Part shown: positions 55,201-64,000 of the stretch, piece by piece
Layout of the letters: the number at the start of each line of letters is the position of its first letter
How positions within the stretch are numbered: position 1 is the stretch's first letter
Assembly: GCA_034440575.1 (NCBI GenBank)
Contig: JAOTOL010001657.1
Coordinates: forward strand, 186,001 to 250,000
DNA length: 64,000 nucleotides
Reading direction: 5' to 3'
Source of the DNA: Imbricaverruca yamaguchii
Lineage: Eukaryota > Arthropoda > Thecostraca > Neoverrucidae
Notes under the pieces: generated by a model
Database searches by the model: none
The model's input: the letters and a program-made list of their open reading frames with translations, nothing else
What the model was told of the DNA's origin: nothing
Made by a program: the position numbers and the translations under genes

Positions 55201-55335
55201 TAATGATGCAGTTATGAACCGCCGCCAATCGCTTACGCCAGCTGGTCGCGAGCGAGGATTAGCGAAGGGTGGGACTTGAACCCACAACCATTTTAATGGA
55301 AGATCGGTGGCCCACCACTAGACTACTGATCCCCA
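55200..55335 (-). mobile_element. tRNA-like SINE head or tRNA pseudogene
   Basis: On the minus strand TAGTCTAGTGG fits the pol III A box and GGTTCAAGTCC fits the B box. A perfect T stem (GTGGG/CCCAC) is present, but the acceptor ends (GGATCAG and CCTTCGC) do not pair. A GC-rich body continues to about 55200. So it is a tRNA-derived repeat and not a working tRNA. Confidence 0.55.
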
Positions 55336-55434
55336 TGTTGATAAGGAAATCGGAATGTAGCGTCTTTCAGATCCCTACAAGAGGGCGTATTTGGAAGACA
55401 TCTTGCCCTAATAAAGGAATTCACACGGAAACGG

Positions 55435-55603
55435 GATCCAGGGAGGTTAATATATGGGTCTCGTTTGGGCATAGTGAGTGCTCCTTAAACGTGAAAATAA
55501 TCCTGAACGGAACATAAAACCTAGATAGACAGGAACACAGTTATGTGCGCTATATGATCAACATGGTCGATGCGCCCTAAAGCCCAAATAACTAACTAAC
55601 TAA
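55435..55603 (+). mobile_element. 169-bp retroposon with 13-bp target-site duplication
   Basis: It is flanked by exact copies of CACACGGAAACGG (55422-55434 and 55604-55616). The 3' end (ATGGTCGATGCGCCCTAAAG then CCCAAAT and an AACT-repeat tail) matches the inserts at 22953 and 44696. The 5' ~100 bp (starting GATCCAGGGAGGTTAA) does not. Confidence 0.85.
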
Positions 55604-55616
55604 CACACGGAAACGG

Positions 55617-57404
55617 TAACAAGCATCAGACAATGCACGACTAGGACATGAACTAAACGTGGGATGGCATTGGCAGCTGTCAAGATCACAACGGACATCG
55701 AAATAGGTAGTGTCAAAATTACTATTAATATACTTGCCGGAATTATGCAATTCGTAGCTGAGGTATTTTCGGATACCTTGGAGGAAGAATCCGTGATGGT
55801 TTTGAATAGAAGTCGGCCGAGTTCCTGTCGAAGATAATTGCATATTAGAGTATGCCGTTTCTCCCGTGCTTGACCTAGTGCGATGCTTAGTGTTGATGTG
55901 CGCCCACAAGCACACAAGCTGGGGATGTTATAAAGTGTGCATGAGAAAACACCAGCACGAATATGCTACAGCAGAAAAACTTCCCATACGCTACCGAGAA
56001 ACTACGCTTTTCCTCTCCCTCCAAAAATATCAAGGCACGCAATGGTACGGCAACAAAGTCGTCGCCAACTGACAAAGGGTACGATTGATTTATGTTCTAT
56101 TAAATGGCAACAGTATAAATACAACACTGAGGCACCACAACAAGGGAAGGAAAAACACATGATTACCGCACGTCACTTCAGCGCTATATTCGAAAGACGT
56201 CACATGCAAATAGTATGAAAGGAGCACCAATTGCAAAATCCGCATAGAATGGAGAACATGAAATTCGCTGGGTAGCGGAACAACGTAGGCAAAATGGTGA
56301 AAATATTGGGACAAGAAGTAAGGACGTGAAAACAGCGTTACTCACCTTTCTCACTTTTCTATCTGCCGGATTCTCCGAGTGGGCTGGAAGCACATTTAGG
56401 AACAGGTGAGAAACATGCTAGGACGAAGGATTTCTGAGTGCAACGGATTACTTAAGTACGGAGCTCAGGCTGACCTTGATATATCCATGATAAAAATTAA
56501 AATAAAATAGTAGGTTTTGTCCTAGGCTACTTTCGATAGCCTATGGACCGAAATTGACTCGTGAAAGCTACCAAGTGCATAGTTGTCAGAACCCACCTAC
56601 AGGTATGCATGAGTGTACTTTGAAAATTAATTATCAGGATGAGCAGAAGCGATATTTTGTTTTCCGACTCTGACAACAGCGATAAGGACATTTATTGCTG
56701 TTATAGCAACGAGTGTGAGGCACGAATGCTGTGGTGGTGTGGACTTCGTAGGCCTTGGTGTGGGTAGCATAAATGAGCAGGTGGTATCCCATGAAATATC
56801 CCCCATTTTCTACTAGACCTTCGATTATTTTCTTTCTTTGTCCTTTGTTTCTGCTGCGTTGCTACTGCATTACCTCGCGTCGGCACAACAGTGCAGTGCA
56901 TCTCCTTTTCGCTCTGGTGCTGAATCGTGTTCCAGTGTCAACGCCAGGTCAATTAGTGACAAAGGCAATTATAGATACGAAGCGAAAAATGAATATTTGA
57001 GATTCAAGATACACGATCTATTGCTGTCAGAAATATATTGAACTGTTACCATTTGAAGGTGGTCTTAGAATATTGTCCACAGTTGGGACAGAACCTTGCC
57101 ACACATGCCAAACTGATATTCATATCAACAGAGCTGGTTCGAGATTGGCTTCCTACCGAAGTTGTACAAGCAAAGTTTCAAAAACGTTTCAACTCTATTG
57201 AATGTATGAGAAAAACATGCCATTTCTTGCATACTCCCTGCACCATTATTCAGGGAGTATAATGTGCATTGTTATCTATCAATACAAAATAATTGCACAC
57301 ACAATGGAATTGGAACTAAGTACCACTTACGAAAACAAGCATACCGCAATATTGCACGTGTACCTTTCTTTGAGCTAAAAACTATCAAAGTGCATTCATG
57401 ACGG
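55617..57404. other. No gene recognised
   Basis: Short frames on both strands overlap throughout. An ATG at 56643 opens a short acidic frame (DILFSDSDNSDKD) that I cannot assign. Confidence 0.4.
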
Positions 57405-57740
57405 ACCGCCTCGGTAGCTCAGTTGGTTAGAGCGCTTGTCTGCATTGGTCTCCCCTCTTCTGGCAACACAGGGTTCTGGTCGCTTCGCGCACTCGCATTT
57501 AGCCCCCGGCCGGGAGTGACAGTTAGCAACTGGCCCAATATAGCCGGGAACGAGTTATCGGGGCGGCCGTGTCGGTGTATTGACGTCACGTCAAACTTTT
57601 GATCAAAATTCTGCCGTTGAACTGGAATTCATGGATCGGGTGGTGGGGCCAGGGTTCACGCAACAGGCTCTGCTTAGCAATAGAACCCTGGTTCCTAACG
57701 CCACCCAGCAACAACTCGGATTAAATTATTTAAATGTAAA
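57405..57740 (+). mobile_element. tRNA-derived SINE, copy 2
   Basis: It opens CCGCCTCGGTAGCTCAGTTG with a pol III A box. It shares the SINE body of 33430-33716 in the opposite orientation: 'gttgaactggaattcatggatcggg', 'ccagggttcacgcaacaggctctgcttagcaatagaaccctgg' in pieces, and 'caacaactcggattaaatta'. About 45 bp of the 5' part is extra compared with copy 1. No target duplication is certain. Confidence 0.8.
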
Positions 57741-60373
57741 AATGGCTGGAAACGAGGACCAAATTTATTTCCAAAAACAGATTTATTTAAAAGAAATGAC
57801 AAATATAAACCAAGTCCTGGCAGGATTAAATTTGTACTTAACCTTGTGATTTCAGAATATTGGTCCCCATTTTTCAGCGAATCTTTATCACAGATCAGTT
57901 CACTGGCAAATAACATCGCTCAATCTCCCAAGTATAAAAATGGGAGAATACTTTTCTGGAGGAATAACGTTCTGGATGCCATACTTCCAGTAATAGCATA
58001 TGTTTCTAGCCCTGCTTCCAGATGACTATCCAGCTCAGTTTCTTGGCGAACATGAAAACGCGTCGTACTCTCATGGTAAACATTGTATGGATTTTCTGGA
58101 ATTAGTTATGTGATCCCCTCCATAAAATTACAATGATGCCCGCTTGTTAAATGCAGATAATTCACCCATTGATCGGCCTTCCTGCAAATCACCCGCCGAA
58201 TTTTCATCCACCACCAATTTCTAAAGCATGGTTACCCCATGGGCAATAGAGAGAATGGTGGCAAATAGCAAAGCATAGTGGTATTATATACAAAGGTGGA
58301 CCAAATGTTAGACATCGTGAACACGAAGATTGATCAACCAAGCAACTTTTTTATTGACCTTACCTTTCTTGCAGTATATTTTACTCAGGTGTTCCCGTCT
58401 AACTTCTCGGAGAGGTATCCACAAAGGCCACCTGGAACACCAGGATGGGCAGTGAATCAGCAACAGTGCGCAGTATGATGTGGTGTCGCCGTCCAGAGCT
58501 GGCACTTCGCCGGTCCATATGCTTGTATGTTTCTGGAGCATGGTGGCCCCCAGTGTTTTTAGCTGGCACGATTCCGGTCCGATCGACTTTCGGGAACTGT
58601 CTCACTTCCAGACTACGCACCTCTTTCTTAGTTCTTCCCTAACTCAGCTATCTGCACCCATTCACTCCTGAAATATGCTTACAAATAACTCGTCAGTCCA
58701 AGAGCAAAAATCAATGTCTAGTTTTTCGAAAATGTTTACATCATTTAATGCTCTCTCGCGTTTTACATCCAAGCATGTTATTGTTTTAAACAGGATGTGG
58801 AAAACGAGAATATATTTCGAAATACGTTTGGTCAAGATGCATAACCTTCGTAGCCACTGATGCAATCCATAGGCAAGAGCCAATACGTTGGCTTTGGCTG
58901 TAAAAATAACATATGTCGTGCGTTGGCTACACACCGTGGCCGAAATACATATATTAGAGTGGCTCAGCCAGAATTTCATTTGGGGTGTCTCAGGGTGGGC
59001 CTCTTTCTCCCTCTCCCTTCCATCCCCTCCTCCTCGTAACGGGCGATATGAGTACTAGTTCTTCCTTTTTTATTTCTACGATTCCGGCTCCAACTGACGT
59101 GAACCAGCGGCGACCAGAAAGTAGTATACAACCTACGTCCTTGGACTATTCATTGCTGTATTCACCAGCAAGGTCACCGACTGACGATCCGGATAATTAT
59201 ATAGCATGTAGACAAATCGCATTCATGCATCGCACATCGGCGTTACATTATGCACCAACACCCGTGGGCATAAGTGCAACATGGGAACTCCAATCATTTG
59301 GAAGGAAGCGTCCTCTCCCCATCCCGTGATACTGCCCCTGGTTATGCATACGCAACATCGTAACATTAAAGTAATGTCAGTGGGTGAAGTAGAGGTGATT
59401 TTGCATTTCACAATGAAGATGTATTTGATGTCAAATATTTATAACCGACTAGACTTTGAACGGTATTTAGAATGGCTTCATTGGTTCAGTTTTCAGTCAG
59501 CGAGCCTGGCGCCTGACTGTTCTTTCCTATGTCCTTGACTACCTAACTAAGCATGGCATACAGGAAGCTGTCAGGAAAATATCATACCAGTTGCTTCATT
59601 ACTAATTATGTTGTAATCTCACCTTGAACCACTCAGCTGAATGAGTCCCTTGGAACCCTGCACATCTTGAATGTCCAGTGGCTCCCGCATCTTGGATGGT
59701 GCTTACAGATCCTGAAAAAAAACACATCTCATAATTCTGGATTAACCATGTGACCAACACTATCTCTTTCAATGAAATAGATGACGGAGTAATCACTCCT
59801 CACGTCTCACTTATTCCACCATCAACTCAATGGGGGAAGCATTCAGCTTCGAGGACATTTGCAATATCTTCCAAATTGATGGATGATAATCACATATCAT
59901 TATCCATAATTTGACACGAAATCCCTCAGTCCTATATATGCATACGACGCATTGTTTCCTCCTCTGGATGACAACATTGCAGCGTCACTTTGAACACATA
60001 TTTCATCTGCTGAGGATGCTAGTCAGTGGTGGGCTAACTTTCTTTCTAATTAACAATGGATGGGGTGTCACTCATACTTACGTGCGAAGCAGACAAGACA
60101 AAACAAACCAAACAAAACTCCTCATGAGATATTAAATTATCAGTACATCTCAGAAGATACAAGAAGAAGGCAAAGCCAGGTTTGTATTATATATTTAGAC
60201 AGAGCCAGTCTATATTTAGGGCACATGTACGTCTGACAGTTGTTACCATGAGGAAGGAGAGGGTTACATGGAGAACTGTACTCCCCGTACACGCACACGA
60301 AGGTATAGCTCCCGTGTGGTCCTTGTTTTTAACTCATCAGGGATGTTTATGCCTAGCAATTTGAGTTCGAAAT
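57741..60373. other. No gene recognised
   Basis: The longest plus-strand frame (58985-59329) is serine- and proline-rich without family likeness and overlaps a minus-strand frame. I do not call a gene. Confidence 0.4.
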
Positions 60374-60415
60374 GAGTACAGTGGCATAGCCATATGGGGC
60401 TATGCCACTGTACTC
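60374..60415. repeat. Perfect 18-bp hairpin, 6-nt loop
   Basis: The arm GAGTACAGTGGCATAGCC and its exact reverse complement GGCTATGCCACTGTACTC flank ATATGG. Confidence 0.9.
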
Positions 60416-61619
60416 ACCTCCTACTATCCCTATATACTCATCCTCTCCCTATACAAAACATACATCTGGATTAATGCCTACAAATTCAAGACGCCATGTA
60501 ATGCAATTCATGACTTCCAGTAGACATGTGCACTGCTCCAGCCCTTTCCTTTGTCATTTTCTCCAGCTGGGTACATCATCCATGAAGACAAAATGTTTGG
60601 TGCTTTGTCCCACGCCAAATCCCAAGTTCTTGCTCTGCTAGTCAGTAAGGAAATGGGTAACTACACGGGCAGGTACCCACTTGCTCTTGCTGTGCAATAT
60701 TTTCCCATAGGAACCATTCCTAAACTGAAGTCTGTGTACATGACAGGCAGGGAAACTAGCCTCAGTCCAGAGTTGAAAAATTGCAGTGACTGGGACGAAT
60801 AATTCCGAGTCAACTGACCAAATTTCACCTCAATGTGAAATTAAACTTTCGGTGTATGCACTAAAGCACCACTACAAGACTTCTTTCCAAATAGTCTCAG
60901 CATAACAAGTTTGGAAAATGGTAAGCTCATTAACAGAATACATTTTTACTCCAAGAGCAGATAAATTATATTGCTAAGCACACCCCTCTTCCAGTACTTA
61001 CTTTACGGATCCAGCACCTTGAACACCCAGAAAGTATTTCTTACCCTAGTGTAGCATTTCTTATGGAATTATATTGCAGAGTGGTATAGCCATAATTGCA
61101 TTTCGGTGTGTCATAGAGATTATGATGGGCTTCTCCCTGACTGAGCCTCGCAATGAAATGGCGAAGAAAGAACTGATCAGATTTGCCCGTAAACATTTTC
61201 AGTGATTTCTGGTCAATGAATATGAATGCAAATACTTAACCTGTGGGAAGTGTCTTAACATGGCATACTATTACTGCACACACGTCCAATTCAACTTAAT
61301 AAGCACATCTTATATTATACATCCATATTATTGTTATTGCACTCTAAACACGGACAGAGCGAACATTACTATAAGGTTACTTGTTTTCTTACAGGATCCA
61401 TTCTACTTTTCTAATCCCCTCCAACATTCACAACGAATTAGGGGGATATGGCTGATTGTCCATAACCTTACTTTGTCAGTATCAGCCTTCCATACGCTTG
61501 GAACAATATGGGCAGGCCAAATATGAGCAGGCCATGAAAATACATTATCAGTAAGCTTAGACAGGCATAGTCTCTCTTGCGTTGTCTTAATACTCGTACG
61601 TCCAGCGCTCCGCGCCAGA
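60416..61619. other. No gene recognised
   Basis: A plus-strand frame at 60551-60802 resembles no family I know. The rest is AT-rich. Confidence 0.35.
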
Positions 61620-62593
61620 ATTCGCATGTCCGAGAGGGGCAGATGTCTGCCCCCTAAGATCTCTGGAACTATGCTAGCTAGCGACAAACGGTAAACGGCG
61701 TTGGATAACTGGTGACGGGCTCTATCGAAAGTGTTTCGGTATTTTTTTCGCTCAGGTAACATTCAGGTCACTGGACCATCATAGGTCAAATTCGAACAGA
61801 TCAGGTGGGACTCAGATATTGACACATATCTCAGGACCTGTAACAGATAGAAACAAACGGGGAACGCTATTCGACAGCCCTTGAAATGCGCTACCGACAA
61901 TAGGCGGTGTAATTTAAGGTCAGGTCAACCGAAACTCAGGTCAAGGTCATGAAGTCATGACCTCAGGTCAAGGCCTATGGAGGTCATGTAAGGTATCAAT
62001 CGACACGTCTTGACGATACAAGCACAATGACGGTAATTTCAGCCTTCTAGCTCAATACAGTGCGATGTAATACGCATAAATGTGTAGTGATCTCAGGTGA
62101 CCTCAGAGACCTTGGTGAGGTCACTGATCAAAAATGTCAGCGGTAGCATTGAGCATAGCTTCCATCTACATGCTACAACCGTTGTGAGATCATTCCGAGC
62201 GGAATTATGCAACTAGGAAACATTTGTATATTTTATCATATCCCTATAATGGGAAAGCCATGGCAGCGCCCTGACCTAAGGTCAATGCTACGAAAAAAAC
62301 CGATTTACATATTATGGTCCCTGATGAGATCATGACATGCTATAAGTTTGAAATCAATCGCCCAATTATTGTGGATGTTATACCACCTAGAACTCCGAGT
62401 GTAGTTGGGTCACTTCGCCTGACCTGGTGACCTGACCTGAGATGACCCAGGATTAAAAATGTATGAGGATATGCGTAAGAGACAAATGAACAGCTATGCG
62501 AGGTTTGGCCTTGCTAACCCTATTAGTTTGGCGGCAAATGAGGAAAAAGCGGAGGGGGGGCAGATGTCTGCCCCCCTGACGTGTGCGGGTTAA
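61620..62593. mobile_element. AGGTCA-rich MITE-like element (R4)
   Basis: Near both ends lies a hairpin GGGGCAGATGTCTGCCCC (61635-61652 and about 62557-62574), with a 'cgcatgtccgag' or 'cgcacacgtcag' block outside it when the right end is read in reverse. The right end finishes in CGGGTTAA, as in R2 and R3. The interior has many AGGTCA words, dense at 61915-61990. No coding capacity. Left boundary approximate. Confidence 0.5.
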
Positions 62594-64000
62594 GCCATGC
62601 CAATGACATCAAAATATGCTGGTTAGATTAGTCCATAGTGCATCTCATAGAAGTTCAATAGGAAGCCAAGGAAAAATGACAGGTAAGTCCTTATGCATAA
62701 AGATGTTACCCATGAATTCTAGATAAGTAAATAAGTGCCGAAAAGTTGAAAAAGTATCTGATAACAGTTAGAGACACAGTGGTTTTATTTTTCATTTCCG
62801 GAAGCTTTCTATTTTTGTAAAGTGTTACCAAAATTATGAATGGTGGATTTGACAAATGGGCATGCAAAACTACATGCTCTTCATTAAACATATAATGCAA
62901 ATTGCAGCAGTGAAGATGAAATTATACCCACTGGTAGTGAAGAAGTTGCTTTTTGTCACATGATGTCCATCTCAGAAGCTCCATATATCTATGTGATATC
63001 ATGTGTGACCTCCCCGTCTTTCCGGACATATACTCACACTCAGTCCTGGTGGTGGGAGGGGGGCTGATATGGACCCCCTCTAATCTCTACCCCCCCTAGA
63101 GAATGCTGGCATAATCCAAGTTTCCATTTTTGGAAGGAAGCATGCTCATTGATGGAAATAAGCTCCAACAAAGTAAAATAGAACTAAAGCTTCCCTAACT
63201 GAGCAGGAAAATGTGAAGCATTGGTGGAAATAAGTCCTCTGACAAATAGAACACAAAGGAAATTGGGTAGTTTTGATCTCAGCAATTGCCTACAGTTATT
63301 CAAGTCATATTTTAATCAGATATTTGGTTCACTTATACAACACTTACTTCTGATCCTGATAATTTTCGCCCAGGAAGCAAATACAGATGCACACAGTCAG
63401 CAAGTATGCCGTCATCTTGTCTACTTACTATCAATTTCATCACCATCGAATAACCAGATGCTTAACCACATGGGGTCAACTGTCGGTAGTCGAGGTGTGC
63501 TTAATAATTTATCTGGATGTAAAAGCCAAGTCTCAATCTAACATAGAACCATTCCAAGAACATTCTTTTAAAATACCTGAAAAACTGACATTATTTCCCC
63601 CAGCAGAAAAAAGTATGGAAAGTGTTCTAAATAAGGGAGTGGAGGGGTTGGAGTGGGGTAATATATAGTGAAGAATAATATTAAAATACACCAAAGAAAC
63701 TAACCTAATAATGGTGGATCAAATAACACCATTGTTACCAAATGAGTCAATAACTGCCATGTCAATGCTAAGTGACTATGTCAATGGTAAACTTACTCGT
63801 GATTTTCCAAGAAAGTGATTTTCCAAGAAAGTTAATTATCAGAACAGTTACATTCAGATTGCATCCATTCAATACTATTCTGTGTTTACCCCACCACCAC
63901 CACCAACACCATGTTTGAATTTGGCCCAGAACTTTCCCATCAATCCAATCAATCCCATACTACTTTTGTTTTGCTAGTAACTGTGACATATTGGCTGTTG
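62594..64000. other. No gene recognised
   Basis: A 16-base tandem doublet (GATTTTCCAAGAAAGT, 63802-63833) and a CACCAC run near 63890-63910 are the only structures noticed. Open frames at 63221-63668 have no family likeness. Confidence 0.4.

Noticed and set aside
55263..55335. Functional tRNA gene on the minus strand
   Set aside because: A and B boxes and the T stem are present, but the acceptor halves do not pair and no clean anticodon stem can be drawn.
56643..56770. Short acidic frame starting with ATG (DILFSDSDNSDKD) as a transposase first exon
   Set aside because: Too short and without a recognisable domain, and no donor site I would trust.
58985..59329. Serine/proline-rich plus-strand frame as a host exon
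   Set aside because: No family likeness, no clear splice sites at the edges, and an overlapping antisense frame.
60551..60802. Plus-strand 83-codon frame as a conserved exon
   Set aside because: It reads protein-like in places but matches no family I can name. Left as unassigned.
1..64000. LTR retrotransposon or endogenous retrovirus
   Set aside because: No gag, protease, integrase or envelope likeness and no long terminal direct repeats were seen. All reverse transcriptases here are of the non-LTR type.

Overview
The window reads as animal genomic DNA made almost entirely of transposable elements and tandem repeats. I found no complete host gene and no bacterial features. Introns (GT/AG boundaries), chicken-repeat-1 (CR1)-type LINEs with an esterase-type ORF1, tRNA-derived SINEs, MITEs and minisatellites point to a repeat-rich invertebrate. 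An arthropod, perhaps a tick-like chelicerate, is my guess, but nothing in the window proves it.

Layout. 0.7-3.3 kb: a decayed ~270-bp tandem array followed by a TTAA-ended MITE-like repeat (R1). 4.45-6.9 kb: a candidate 2.4-kb two-gene DNA transposon with inverted ends, carrying a THAP zinc-finger first exon at one end and a SWIM/YqaJ-like first exon at the other. 7.6-8.15 kb: a LINE reverse-transcriptase relic. 9.0-9.8 kb: R2. 10.0-11.4 kb: a PIF/Harbinger pair (Myb-like partner and DDE transposase exon), tail to tail. 12.0-14.45 kb: a 5'-truncated non-LTR retrotransposon with an undamaged reverse-transcriptase ORF. 14.5-19.2 kb: inverted repeats enclosing a ~135-bp tandem array and a 15-bp TACG minisatellite. 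21.0-23.95 kb: a broken hAT-like transposase cut by a 53-bp retroposon with target-site duplication, beside a 30-bp minisatellite. 24.0-25.3 kb: decayed CR1. 25.38-30.4 kb: R3, an inverted ~270-bp array and further ~135-bp arrays.

32.0-34.9 kb: a ~2.6-kb inverted-repeat element containing CR1 and SINE insertions. 35.8-36.1 kb: a CR1 scrap and a perfect 46-bp palindrome. 37.4-39.5 kb: decayed pyrimidine-rich repeats. 39.7-44.4 kb: a G-rich block and a nearly full-length but inactivated CR1 (ORF1 and ORF2, minus strand). 44.7 kb: a 160-bp retroposon with a 15-bp target-site duplication. 47.0-47.9 kb: a degenerate ~60-bp minisatellite. 48.8-51.3 kb: the most interesting gene, a minus-strand tyrosine-recombinase-like protein with N-terminal zinc fingers and a C-terminal Myb/SANT-like domain. 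53.4-54.35 kb: a 24-bp minisatellite with a 192-bp higher-order period. 55.2-57.75 kb: tRNA-derived SINE pieces and a third retroposon with target-site duplication. 61.6-62.6 kb: an AGGTCA-rich MITE-like element.

There is no operon or pathway. The coding pieces are parts of separate mobile elements: LINE enzymes that could have moved the short retroposons, and several DNA-transposon protein sets. Many carry frameshifts or lost catalytic residues.
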